A stretch of 41,163 nucleotides of DNA from Bradyrhizobium genosp. SA-3 (GTDB lineage Bacteria > Pseudomonadota > Alphaproteobacteria > Rhizobiales > Xanthobacteraceae): assembly GCF_004212635.1 (NCBI RefSeq), contig NZ_PSRT01000080.1, positions 1-41,163 on the forward strand, read 5' to 3'. Under the pieces are notes generated by a model. That model had not been told where the DNA came from. It did not search any database and was given only the letters and a program-made list of their open reading frames with translations. Numbering within the stretch: the first letter of the stretch is position 1; the number at the start of each line of letters is the position of its first letter. Below are positions 23,385-32,124 of this stretch, piece after piece. A program made the translations under genes and the position numbers.

Positions 23385-24029
23385 ATGGATCTCTATTTCT
23401 CGCCGCTCGCCTGCTCGATGGCGACCCGCGTCGCGCTGTATGAAGCTGGCGCCGAGGCGAACTATCTCGAAGTCGATCCGCCGACGAAGACAGTGCTGAA
23501 CGACGGCTCCGACTTCCGCACCGTGAACCCGATTGGCCTGGTGCCGACGCTGCGCACCGACGAGGGCGTGGTGCTGACCGAGAACGCCGCGATCCTGCAA
23601 TATGTCGCCGACCGATTCCCGCAATCCGGCCTCGGCGCCGCCGCGGGCATCGAGCGCACGCGGCTGCATCAATGGCTCTGCTTCATCGGCACCGAGCTGC
23701 ACAAGGCCCTGTTCGTGCCCGTGCTCGACCGCAAGGCGCCGCAGGAAGCCAAAGCGTATGCCTTGGAGAAGAACCTGTCGCGGCTCGACTATCTCGACAA
23801 TCATCTCAAGGGACGTGAATTCCTGCTCGACCATTTCAGCGTCGCCGACGCCTATCTCGTCACGGTCATCAACTGGACCATGGCGACGCCGCCGATCGAG
23901 CTCGCGAAATGGCCGAACCTGAAGACCTATTACGAGCGCCTGCGTCAGCGGCCCTCAATCGCGAAGGCGATCGCGGAGGAGTTCGAGCTGTACAAGGCCG
24001 AGCAGGCGCGGAAGAAGGCGGCGGCGTAA
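23385..24029 (+). CDS. Glutathione S-transferase family protein
   Basis: 214 residues. The thioredoxin-like N-terminal domain (about 1-77) starts MDLYFSPLACSMATRVALYEAG with the Ser/Cys pair at the glutathione site, NPIGLVPTL with the cis-Pro, and TENAAILQYVADRFP. The all-helical C-terminal domain follows (RTRLHQWLCFIGTELHKALF, FSVADAYLVTVINWT with the N-capping motif). It resembles the bacterial beta-class GSTs. The ATG at 23385 has AAGGAGG 8 bp upstream; the longer open frame from 23214 is not used. Probably repressed by the divergent TetR. Confidence 0.93.
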   Translation: MDLYFSPLACSMATRVALYEAGAEANYLEVDPPTKTVLNDGSDFRTVNPIGLVPTLRTDEGVVLTENAAILQYVADRFPQSGLGAAAGIERTRLHQWLCFIGTELHKALFVPVLDRKAPQEAKAYALEKNLSRLDYLDNHLKGREFLLDHFSVADAYLVTVINWTMATPPIELAKWPNLKTYYERLRQRPSIAKAIAEEFELYKAEQARKKAAA

Positions 24030-24080
24030 GCCTGAAGCATCGAAATGCCGTTCCGGCCGCTCAGCCGGGACGGCACGAAT

Positions 24081-25385
24081 CTATCCGTAAAGCACCCGCG
24101 GCAGGATCGTGACGATGCCGGGCCACAATGTGAGCAGCAGCACGAAGCCGATCATGATCATGAGATACGGCATCGTCACGCGCGCGATGTAGCCGAGGCC
24201 GTCTTCGGTCAGGCCCTGGATCACGAACAGATTGAAGCCGACCGGCGGGGTGATCTGCGCCATCTCGACGGCGAGCACCAGGAAGACGCCGAACCAGACC
24301 TCGTCGAAGCCCGCCGCCTTCACGATCGGCAGCACGATCGGCAGCGTCATCACGATCATCGAAAAGCCGTCGAGGAAGCAGCCGAGGACGAGATAGAAGA
24401 CGACCAAAGCCACGACCAGCATGAAAGGCGACAGGCCAAGCCCCTTGACGAAGGCAGCCACCGCCTGCGGGATGCCGAGGAAGGCAGCCGCGTTGCCGAG
24501 GATCGAGGCGCCGAGCACGATCAGCGCGATCATCGAGCAGGTGACGACCGAGCCGATCAGCAGGTCCCTCATCACCTGCTGCGACATCGCTCCTTGCGCC
24601 CAGGCGACCAGCGCCGCACCGAGCACGCCGACAGCTGCAGCTTCCGACGGCGTCGCAAGCCCGCCATACATCGATCCGAGCACGCAAGCGATCAGGAACA
24701 ACGCCGGCGCGAGATCCTTCAGCGCCGCGAAGCGCTCGCTCCACGGTACCTGCGAGAGCTTTGCTTCCGTCTCGGGCACCATGGTGCCGTTGAGGCTGGT
24801 GTGCAGCATCACCCAGGCCATGAAGGTGGCGGCCAGCAGCAGACCAGGCAGCACGCCGGCGGTGAACAGCTTCAGGATCGAGACGTCGCCGAGCACGCCA
24901 TAGATGATCATGATGTTGGACGGCGGAATCAAAAAGCCGAGCGTGCCGGCACCGGCGAGCGAGCCGATCGCAATGTCGCGGGAATAGCCGCGGCGCAGCA
25001 GCTCGTTCAGCGACATGCGGCCGATCACCTGCGTGGTCGCGGCCGACGAGCCCGAGATCGCCGCGAAAATGGTGCAGCCGATCACGTTCACATGCAGCAG
25101 GCGGCCGGGCAAAAGCCCGGCCCAGGGCGCGAGCCCCTGAAACAGCGAGCGCGACAGGCGGGTGCGAAACAACAGTTCGCCCATCAGGATGAACAGCGGC
25201 AGCGCCAGCAGCTCCTGGGTGGTCAGGATGTTCCAGGCGTATTGCGGCAACAGCTTGTCGAGCGGGATCGAGCGGAACATCGCGAGCAGCAGCGTCGCGG
25301 TGAGCGCCAGCGTCAGGCCGATCCAGACGCCGCAGGCCAGCAGCGCGAACAGGATCGCAAACAGGGCGACGACTTCGATGGTCAT
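24081..25385 (-). CDS. TRAP transporter large permease (DctM family)
   Basis: 434 residues with about 12 membrane segments. It is the ion-coupled channel component of the TRAP carrier. Typical DctM regions: PLFILMGELLFRTRLSRSLF, GCTIFAAISGSSAATTQVIG, LAGAGTLGFLIPPSNIMIIYGVLG and EMAQITPPVGFNLFVIQGL. Last gene of the hydantoinase-TRAP operon, 34 bp after the small permease. Confidence 0.95.
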   Translation of the reverse strand: MTIEVVALFAILFALLACGVWIGLTLALTATLLLAMFRSIPLDKLLPQYAWNILTTQELLALPLFILMGELLFRTRLSRSLFQGLAPWAGLLPGRLLHVNVIGCTIFAAISGSSAATTQVIGRMSLNELLRRGYSRDIAIGSLAGAGTLGFLIPPSNIMIIYGVLGDVSILKLFTAGVLPGLLLAATFMAWVMLHTSLNGTMVPETEAKLSQVPWSERFAALKDLAPALFLIACVLGSMYGGLATPSEAAAVGVLGAALVAWAQGAMSQQVMRDLLIGSVVTCSMIALIVLGASILGNAAAFLGIPQAVAAFVKGLGLSPFMLVVALVVFYLVLGCFLDGFSMIVMTLPIVLPIVKAAGFDEVWFGVFLVLAVEMAQITPPVGFNLFVIQGLTEDGLGYIARVTMPYLMIMIGFVLLLTLWPGIVTILPRVLYG

Positions 25386-25419
25386 GTGATCCGCTGTCCG
25401 GGGATTGGCGCGTGGGCGA

Positions 25420-26031
25420 TCATTCGACGGGCGAGGCCTTCATGCGGTGATCCTCCAGCGGCAGGCCGAGCATGGCCTGGATCGCACGTGCCAGGAACTG
25501 AAGCGTCAGCAGCAGCATGCCGAAGGTGACGACGGCTTGCGGAAGCCACAGCGGCGTATCGCTCGAGGTCGAGACCTGGCCGCGCACATAGGCGCCAAAG
25601 GCGAACTTCGCCATCGCCGAGGTCAGGAACGCCATGAAGGCGAAGCCGGCCGCCGCCGACAGGATCTCGAGCGCACGCTGCACCAAGGCTGGCGCGTTCT
25701 TGAGCAGCAGCACGACACGGATGTGACCGCCGACGCGCAAGGTCATGGCGGCGCCGAAGGTGAAGGACGCCGCCATCAGATAGGACGAGTACTCCCAGGC
25801 GATCGAGATCGACGGTGGGAAGAATGAAAAGAAGTTCGAGAGGAAGCGCGTGGCGACCTCGCACAGCATCAGCAGTGTCAGCATCAGAAGGCAGCCGCCG
25901 CCGATCCAGCCGTCGAGCCGGCCGAGGCGGTCGATGCCGTCGAGCAGGATGCGCAGCGGCGCCGGCGCCGCTGCATTGAGACTCTGCGGAGCCTCGGGCG
26001 AGACGCTCACCACGACGCCACCCTCAGCCAC
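25420..26031 (-). CDS. TRAP transporter small permease (DctQ family)
   Basis: 203 residues. A polar N-terminus of about 45 residues is followed by four membrane helices: GCLLMLTLLMLCEVATRFL, the segment with WEYSSYLMAASFTFGAAMTLRVGGHIRV (the family signature), a third helix around LEILSAAAGFAFMAFLTSAM, and WLPQAVVTFGMLLLTLQFL. Its start overlaps the stop of the binding-protein gene by 8 bp, so the two are co-translated. Confidence 0.94.
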   Translation of the reverse strand: MAEGGVVVSVSPEAPQSLNAAAPAPLRILLDGIDRLGRLDGWIGGGCLLMLTLLMLCEVATRFLSNFFSFFPPSISIAWEYSSYLMAASFTFGAAMTLRVGGHIRVVLLLKNAPALVQRALEILSAAAGFAFMAFLTSAMAKFAFGAYVRGQVSTSSDTPLWLPQAVVTFGMLLLTLQFLARAIQAMLGLPLEDHRMKASPVE

Positions 26032-27025
26032 GCTTCATTTCGGCGAGATAGGCCCGCACCGGCTTGTCGGCTGCCGGCACGCGCTTGAGGAACGCATCGA
26101 GCTGCGGTGCGGTCTTGCTGCGGATGGCCGTCATCATCGCGTCCGAGACCGGCACAACCTCCATCCCGCCCTCCTTGAGACGGTTGAGGCTGTCGACGTC
26201 GGCCTTGAGCGAGTTGGCCCAGAATGCCGGCTCCATCTTCGCCGCGGTATCCGTAACGAGCTTCTGTTGATCGCTGGAGAGAGCCTTCCAGGAATCGAGA
26301 TTGACGGTGAGCATCTGCGACGACCAGACGTGGTTGGTCGGGTAGATGTATTTCAGGAATTCCCAGAATTTTCCGTCGACCCCCGACACCGCCGAGGTGG
26401 AAACGCCCGAGACCGCACCCGACGCCAGCGCGGGAATCGTCTCGCCCCAGGGAATCATCACCGGCGCCATGCCGACCACGGCCAGCATGTCGACGGCGTT
26501 CTTGTCGGGCACGCGGATCTTGATGTTCTTCAGGCCCTCGACGTCGGCGACCTTGACCTTGAGGTGCAGATATTGCGTCGGCCACGGCACGATGTAGAGG
26601 ATCTTCTGGTTGTTGCGGCCGGCGACCTTCTCGTATTCCGGCCGCACATATTTGTGCAGCACCTTCAGCTCGTCCATCGAGCCGCACAGGAAGGGGATGC
26701 TCTCGACGCCCATGAAGGGCTCGTCGCCGACCTGCTGGATGTTGAGGACGTCGGCGAGCGGCACCAGGCCGTCGCGTACGGCGCGCAGATGCTCGGGGCC
26801 CTTGAAGCCGAGCTGGCCGCCGGCCTTCACGGTGATCGCGACCGAGCCGCTGCTCTGCTTCTTCACCTCTTCCGCGAAGGCCAAAGCGTTCTGGGTGTGG
26901 AAATTGCCGTCGGGCCAGACCGTTGACATGTCCCAGCTGACCGTCGCCGCCCGCGCGCGGGTGGAGATGTGACCAGCGGCGAGCAGCGTCGCTGCGCCCG
27001 CGGTGAAGTTTCGTCGCGTGATCAT
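26024..27025 (-). CDS. TRAP transporter substrate-binding protein (DctP family)
   Basis: 333 residues. The signal peptide contains TRRNFTAGAATLLAAG, a Tat-like twin-arginine start, cleaved after ARA. The mature protein shows the DctP pattern: VSWDMSTVWPDGNFHTQNALAFAEEVKKQSSG, the conserved Arg of DVEGLKNIKIRVPDKNAVDM, the PWGETIPALASGAVSGVST motif and the C-terminal helices. The Arg normally binds a carboxylate on the ligand, so the substrate is probably an organic acid. It lies 33 bp after the B subunit of the hydantoinase-like enzyme, which suggests that enzyme acts on the imported compound. Confidence 0.94.
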   Translation of the reverse strand: MITRRNFTAGAATLLAAGHISTRARAATVSWDMSTVWPDGNFHTQNALAFAEEVKKQSSGSVAITVKAGGQLGFKGPEHLRAVRDGLVPLADVLNIQQVGDEPFMGVESIPFLCGSMDELKVLHKYVRPEYEKVAGRNNQKILYIVPWPTQYLHLKVKVADVEGLKNIKIRVPDKNAVDMLAVVGMAPVMIPWGETIPALASGAVSGVSTSAVSGVDGKFWEFLKYIYPTNHVWSSQMLTVNLDSWKALSSDQQKLVTDTAAKMEPAFWANSLKADVDSLNRLKEGGMEVVPVSDAMMTAIRSKTAPQLDAFLKRVPAADKPVRAYLAEMKRG

Positions 27026-27058
27026 TGCTCCCCTCCGTTTACCAAGCGTACTGACGCG

Positions 27059-28717
27059 TCACCGCACGTACCCATAAACTGCAACTGCATTGTCTGAAGA
27101 CACGAAGCCGCTCTCGACGTCGTCCTTCACCGCCGCGCGCTCGCGCTTGCCGGGATCGCCAATGCCGGCGCCGCCCGGTGTCAGCACCACCAGCCGGTCG
27201 TCCGGCGGCACCTGCTGAAAGCCTTTTCCACGCAGCTTCTTGCCGGATTTGAGGCCGACATAGCCGGCCTCGCCGTCCCGGCCGCCATCGCGCCCGCGCG
27301 GCGGATGATCGATGCGATCGAACGCCGCCAGGATGTCGAACGGCGCATCGACGCCGCTACCGACCTCGATGATCTGACCGAGCCCGCCGCGGGTGCGCCC
27401 TGCCCCGCCGGAATCCGGACGCAGCTCCTTGCGCCAGAAGATCAGCGGCGTCTGCGTCTCTGCGATCTCGACCGGCGTGCCGCGCACGCCGCTGGGATAG
27501 GCGGTGGCCGACAGCCCGTCCTTGCCGAAGCGCGCACCGGTGCCGCCATTGGAGGTCACCGCCATCGAGAACCCGTAATTGCCGCCGGCGCCGCTTCGCG
27601 TCTGTCCGCGGACGTTCAGATTCCACAAACACGAGGTACCCTCGGCCGGCACGCGCTCCGGGATGATCTGGCGCAAACAGCCGAACACGACGTCGGGCAG
27701 CATCTGGCCGATGACGTGACGCGAGGCGACCGGCGCAGGCTTCGGCGCATTGAGGATCGCACCCGCCGGCGCCGACACCGTCAGCGGCGAGAGCGAGCCG
27801 GCATTGTTCGGGATGTGCGAGGCGACAACGCAGCCGAGGCCGAACACGGTATAGGCCGTGGTGTAGGACAAGGGCACGTTGATGCCGAAATTGGAGGCAG
27901 CCGAGGTGCCGTCGAAATCGACGTGGATGCCTTCGTCCGAGATCGTCAGCGTCGCGGCGAGCGTCACCGGCGCGTCGTAGCCGTCGACCACCATAGTATT
28001 GCGCCAGCTGCCCTTCGGCAGTTTTGCGACCTCGGCAAGCACGGCCTCGCGCGAGCGGTCGCAGATGTAGTCGCCGAGCTCGTCGAGCGTGTCGATGCCG
28101 AACTCGGTCATCATCTCGACCAGGCGCTCGCAGCCGACGTCGTTGCAGCCGGCCAGCGAATAGGTGTCGCCCTCGGTATCGATCGGCAGCCGCGTGTTGG
28201 TCCGGATCATCGCCATCAGCGTCTCGTTGACGACGCCCTGGTCGATCAGCTTCAGCATAGGGATGTAGAGCCCCTCCATGAACACGTCGGTGGCATCGGG
28301 CCCGAAGCCGATGCCGCCGATGTCCATGAGATGGCTGGTGCAGGAGAACAGCGCGACAGGCTTGCCGTCCTTGAAGCAGGGCGTGGTGACGACGAAATCA
28401 TTGAGATGGCCGGTGCCCATCCAGGGATCGTTGGTGATGTAGGCATCGCCCTCGTTCATCGTCTCGATCGGAAAATAGGCAATGAAATGCTTGACCGATT
28501 CCGCCATCGAGTTGACGTGGCCGGGCGTGCCGGTCACCGCCTGCGCCAGCATGCGGCCCTTGAGGTCGAACACGCCAGCGGAGAGATCGCCGCATTCGCG
28601 CACGATCGGGCTGAACGCGGTGCGGAGCAGCACCTGCGCCTGCTCCTCGACCACGGCGATCAGCCGGTGCCACATGATCTGGAGATCGATCAGGCTCGCG
28701 CCGCTTGCCTTGCTCAT
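27059..28717 (-). CDS. Hydantoinase/oxoprolinase family protein, B subunit (HyuB-like)
   Basis: 552 residues. The start MWHRLIAVVEEQAQVLLRTAFSPIVRECGDLSAGVFD, then GTPGHVNSMAESVKHFI, EGDAYITNDPWMGTGHLNDFVVTTPCF and FSCTSHLMDIGG, are family marks of the HyuB/N-methylhydantoinase B group, which works with HyuA in ATP-dependent opening of cyclic amides or in related carboxylase reactions. The C-terminal FRGKGFQQVPPDDRLVVLTPGGAGIGDP-like end is present. It starts 2 bp after the hyuA-like stop, indicating coupled translation. The exact substrate cannot be read from sequence. Confidence 0.93.
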   Translation of the reverse strand: MSKASGASLIDLQIMWHRLIAVVEEQAQVLLRTAFSPIVRECGDLSAGVFDLKGRMLAQAVTGTPGHVNSMAESVKHFIAYFPIETMNEGDAYITNDPWMGTGHLNDFVVTTPCFKDGKPVALFSCTSHLMDIGGIGFGPDATDVFMEGLYIPMLKLIDQGVVNETLMAMIRTNTRLPIDTEGDTYSLAGCNDVGCERLVEMMTEFGIDTLDELGDYICDRSREAVLAEVAKLPKGSWRNTMVVDGYDAPVTLAATLTISDEGIHVDFDGTSAASNFGINVPLSYTTAYTVFGLGCVVASHIPNNAGSLSPLTVSAPAGAILNAPKPAPVASRHVIGQMLPDVVFGCLRQIIPERVPAEGTSCLWNLNVRGQTRSGAGGNYGFSMAVTSNGGTGARFGKDGLSATAYPSGVRGTPVEIAETQTPLIFWRKELRPDSGGAGRTRGGLGQIIEVGSGVDAPFDILAAFDRIDHPPRGRDGGRDGEAGYVGLKSGKKLRGKGFQQVPPDDRLVVLTPGGAGIGDPGKRERAAVKDDVESGFVSSDNAVAVYGYVR

Positions 28718-28719
28718 GA

Positions 28720-30804
28720 TCAGGCCGCCTTTCGTTCCATGACGATGCTGCCGGCACCGTCGATATGAGCATCAAAACTGGTCGAGACGAAGGTGGAGGT
28801 CTCGTCCTCCGCGATCACGGCCGGGCCCGCAATGGTCGCGCCGGGCGCCATGTCCTCGCGGCGATAGAGCGGGATCTCGATCACCTCGCCTGCGCGGCCG
28901 TCGAAGAACTTGCGGCTGCCGACTGCCTTTCCGGCGGACTTGCGCGCGATGGCCGCGACCGCGGGTGGATTGCGCGCCTCGGTGGTCGCGAGCACCGACC
29001 AGCTCAACACCTCGATCGCGGCCCCCGGGATCGGTCGCTCGAACATCGCGGCATAATCCGCCTCGAACTTCTGGCGCAGACCGGCGAGATCGGCGGTCGC
29101 CAGCCGCCGGTTCGGCAGCTCGACCGAGATCTCATGGCCCTGACCGACATAGCGCATGAAGGCGGCGCGGCGCTCGCGCACCGGCGCACCGGCGGCGCCG
29201 GGTTCGACCAGGGCGCGCGCTTCGGTCGCCATCTCCTGCAAGAGATCGGAGACCGCCTCGGTGTCGAAATCATCGAGCCTCACGTAACGACTACGTACCA
29301 ATTCATAGGCGATGGGCGCAGCCAGGAATCCGACGGCCGAGCCGACACCGGCATTCGAGGGCACGATCACGCGGGAGACGCCGATCTTCTCGGCGACGCG
29401 GGCCGCATGCAACGGCGCAGCCCCACCGAAGGCGATCAGCGTGTGCTGGCCAACCACGGCACCGCGCTCGACCGCATGCACGCGCGCCGCGCTCGCCATG
29501 TTCTCACAGACGACCTCGTGCACGGCATAGGCCGCGGTTTCCGCCGACAGGCCGAGCGGCTCGCCAACGTCGCGCAACAACGCCTGCTTCGAAAGCTCCG
29601 GATCGAGCTTGATCGTGCCCGCCGCAAACGCGTCGGGATCGATCATGCCGAGCGCAACGTCCGCATCCGTTACGGCCGGACGCTGGCCGCCGCGGCCGTA
29701 GCAGGCCGGCCCCGGCTCGGACGAGGCGCTCTCGGGCCCCACGGTGACGCGCTTCATCGCGTCGACATGCGCGATCGAGCCGCCGCCGGCGCCGATCTCG
29801 ACCATCTCGATCACGGGGATGCGCACCGGCAGGCCGGAGCCTTTGAGGAAGCGCGCGGCACGGTCGACCTCGAACACGCGCGAGGTCTCGGGCTGGTACT
29901 TCTCGATGAGACAGATCTTTGCGGTGGTGCCGCCCATGTCGAAGGACAGCACCTTGCTCTCGCCAAGACGCGCCGCGATCTGCGCCGCGAAGATGGCACC
30001 GCCGGCAGGGCCGGATTCAACGAGACGCACCGGGAAGCGCCGCGCCGTCTCGATCGAGGTGACGCCGCCGCCGGAGGTGACGAGATAGATGGCGCCGCGG
30101 AACTGCTCGACCTGCAAGGCGTCCGCCATGCGGGCGAGATAGCCGTCGATCAGCGGTTGCACATAGGCGTTCGCCACCGCGGTGGAGGTGCGCTCATATT
30201 CGCGGATTTCCGGACACACTGCCGACGACACGGTCACGGAGATGCCGGGCATCTCCTCACCCAGAATCGCGGCGGCGCGCCGCTCGTGCTCGGGATTGGC
30301 GTAGGAGTGAAGGAAAGCGATCGCGACGCTCTCGACGCCTCGCTCGCGCAATTTTGGCGCGAGCGCGCGCACCGCAATCTCGTCCAGCGGGAGCCGAACG
30401 GCGCCATGTGCGTCGATGCGCTCCGGCACGGTGAAGCGCAGGCTGCGCGGCGCCAGCGGCTTCGGCTTGTCGATGCTGAGATCATATTGGTCGTAACGGC
30501 TCTCGGTGCCGATATCGAGCACGTCGCGAAAGCCATCCGTCGCGATCAGCGCCGTCCTGGCGCCGCGGCGCTCGATGATGGCATTGGTGGCGAGCGTGGT
30601 GCCGTGAATGAAGACGTCGATGTCGCTGATATGAGCGCGCGCGTCGGCGAGGATGAGGCGCATGCCCTCCAGCACTGCCTGCTCCGGCCGCTGCGGCGTC
30701 GTCAGCACCTTGCGCGTCTTGCGCGCCTCGCCCACGTCCAGCACGATGTCGGTGAATGTGCCACCGATATCGACGGCAAGCCGCACCTCGGCTCCCTCAA
30801 GCAT
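28720..30804 (-). CDS. Hydantoinase/oxoprolinase family protein, A subunit (HyuA-like, ATP-grasp-like ASKHA fold)
   Basis: 694 residues from the chosen start. N-terminal domain VRLAVDIGGTFTDIVL (DIGGT at 11-15), GTTLATNAIIERRGARTALIATDGFRDVLDIG, the central hydantoinase A domain with VTSGGGVTSIETARRFPVRLVESGPAGGAIFAA and LSFDMGGTTAKICLIE, and GGGSIAHVD with GPESASSEPGPACYGRGG. The C-terminal domain is complete. The ATG at 30804 has GGAGAA 6 bp upstream and is preferred over one at 30852, which would add 16 unsupported residues. First gene of a five-gene operon with hyuB and a TRAP transporter; no regulator gene adjoins it. Confidence 0.94.
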   Translation of the reverse strand: MLEGAEVRLAVDIGGTFTDIVLDVGEARKTRKVLTTPQRPEQAVLEGMRLILADARAHISDIDVFIHGTTLATNAIIERRGARTALIATDGFRDVLDIGTESRYDQYDLSIDKPKPLAPRSLRFTVPERIDAHGAVRLPLDEIAVRALAPKLRERGVESVAIAFLHSYANPEHERRAAAILGEEMPGISVTVSSAVCPEIREYERTSTAVANAYVQPLIDGYLARMADALQVEQFRGAIYLVTSGGGVTSIETARRFPVRLVESGPAGGAIFAAQIAARLGESKVLSFDMGGTTAKICLIEKYQPETSRVFEVDRAARFLKGSGLPVRIPVIEMVEIGAGGGSIAHVDAMKRVTVGPESASSEPGPACYGRGGQRPAVTDADVALGMIDPDAFAAGTIKLDPELSKQALLRDVGEPLGLSAETAAYAVHEVVCENMASAARVHAVERGAVVGQHTLIAFGGAAPLHAARVAEKIGVSRVIVPSNAGVGSAVGFLAAPIAYELVRSRYVRLDDFDTEAVSDLLQEMATEARALVEPGAAGAPVRERRAAFMRYVGQGHEISVELPNRRLATADLAGLRQKFEADYAAMFERPIPGAAIEVLSWSVLATTEARNPPAVAAIARKSAGKAVGSRKFFDGRAGEVIEIPLYRREDMAPGATIAGPAVIAEDETSTFVSTSFDAHIDGAGSIVMERKAA

Positions 30805-30944
30805 TCCAAATTCTCCGCGCTGATCGTCATAACTCAGGGTGAAACTGAGCAATTTTCATACCAGCGAACGTGCCGGTCGAGAAGGCGGTTTTGCGTGGCA
30901 CCTATGCAGCATTGCCAAGTTGGCTTGGACGACCTCCCTTGCAA

Positions 30945-30974
30945 ATCAGGGCCGGTTGTTCGACCGGCCCTGAT
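30945..30974 (-). terminator. Hairpin terminator after the alpha/beta hydrolase gene
   Basis: Perfect 12-bp arms ATCAGGGCCGGT / ACCGGCCCTGAT with a 6-base loop, 28 bp after the hydrolase stop. The minus-strand T-run is weak (TTTGC). It separates the hydrolase unit from the hydantoinase operon. The rest of 30805-30944 holds the hyuA promoter region, with no clear motif. Confidence 0.6.
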
Positions 30975-31001
30975 GACGACGCTTTGCGGAAGCCACATCG
31001 C

Positions 31002-32108
31002 TCAGGAGCGGCTCGGCAGTGCGCGCATGAATTCGACGAGCGCGGCGCTGACTTCGCCTGGCCGCTCCTGCTGAGTCCAATGGCCGCACCCTGGAAGCAT
31101 CTGGACCTTTCGCAAGCCGGGAACGAGCGTCTTCAGATTTGCGAGTAATTGGTCCGTTCCGGGGAAAGTCAGCAGGAAGTCACGATCGCCCGCCATGTAG
31201 AGCGCGGGTATGGTGACCTGAAGGCCCGTCAAGGCACCCGTGATTTCCCAATTGCGATCGAGGTTACGGTAATAGTTTAGCGCGCCGCGAAAGCCGCTTC
31301 GTCGAAACTCCTCTCCGTAATAGTCGACGTCGCTTTCGCTAATCCAGGATGGCAACGTTGCCGGCGCACCGGGTCCTTGCAGGAAGCCGCCACCCTTCGG
31401 GACCATCGCAAGGTTCGTCGGTGTCCCGCCGGCCGCGCGAGCCGCGGCCACGCCGTCACCGGACGCGCCAAACAGCATGTTGCGAAGCGTCGCGCGCGGA
31501 TCGCGTCCAAACTCAGCCTCCGCAGGACCCGACTCCTGGAAATAGAGCTGATAGAATTGCGCAGTCTCGGTGCGCGGCATGAGACTGGTAGGTGGCGCCT
31601 TGGCGCGCGGCCGGAACGGGACGCTGAGCGCGGCGATGGCCCTGAAGCGATCAGGGCGCGTGAGAGCCGCCTGCCAGGCAACGCTGGCGCCCCAATCGTG
31701 CCCAACGATGACGGCAGCCGGCACGCCCAATGCGTCGAGAATGCCGACCATGTCTCCGACGAGATGCAGGATCGTATATTGGTCGATCGCCTGCGGCGCG
31801 TCGCTCTTTCCGTAACCGCGCATGTCGGGAGCGACGACGCGGAAACCGGCGGCGGCAAGGTCGCCGATCTGATGCCGCCAAGAATACCACGTCTCAGGGA
31901 AGCCGTGGACCAGCAGCACCAGAGGCCCTTCACCCTGCTCGGCAATGTTGAGGCGGATTCCGTTGGCTTCGATGATGCGCTGCTTGATCCCAGTCATTCT
32001 TTCACCTCGTTCCGAACTTGCCGCAAAAGCGCTTGATGACATTGCGCGGGGCGCCGCCTGCAATGCGAGCGGAGCCAAGGCCGCAGCCAGAAACCGGCGT
32101 CTGTCCAT
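31002..32108 (-). CDS. Alpha/beta hydrolase, epoxide hydrolase-like, with Tat-type signal
   Basis: 368 residues. The N-terminus MDRRRFLAAALAPLALQAAP carries a twin-arginine pair and a hydrophobic stretch, so export is likely. The hydrolase domain shows VHGFPETWYSWRHQ (about 68-80, oxyanion-side HGxP), the nucleophile Asp138 in GHDWGAS, the acid in AGDRDFL and the catalytic His in GCGHWTQQERP. Asp as nucleophile places it with epoxide hydrolases and haloalkane dehalogenases. A second start at 31997 (MTGIKQR) also has a good ribosome site (GAGGTGA) and would give a cytosolic form. It follows the NmrA-like gene by 16 bp and shares its TetR-controlled promoter. Confidence 0.9.
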   Translation of the reverse strand: MDRRRFLAAALAPLALQAAPRAMSSSAFAASSERGERMTGIKQRIIEANGIRLNIAEQGEGPLVLLVHGFPETWYSWRHQIGDLAAAGFRVVAPDMRGYGKSDAPQAIDQYTILHLVGDMVGILDALGVPAAVIVGHDWGASVAWQAALTRPDRFRAIAALSVPFRPRAKAPPTSLMPRTETAQFYQLYFQESGPAEAEFGRDPRATLRNMLFGASGDGVAAARAAGGTPTNLAMVPKGGGFLQGPGAPATLPSWISESDVDYYGEEFRRSGFRGALNYYRNLDRNWEITGALTGLQVTIPALYMAGDRDFLLTFPGTDQLLANLKTLVPGLRKVQMLPGCGHWTQQERPGEVSAALVEFMRALPSRS

Positions 32109-32124
32109 GTGCATTCCCCTCGGG

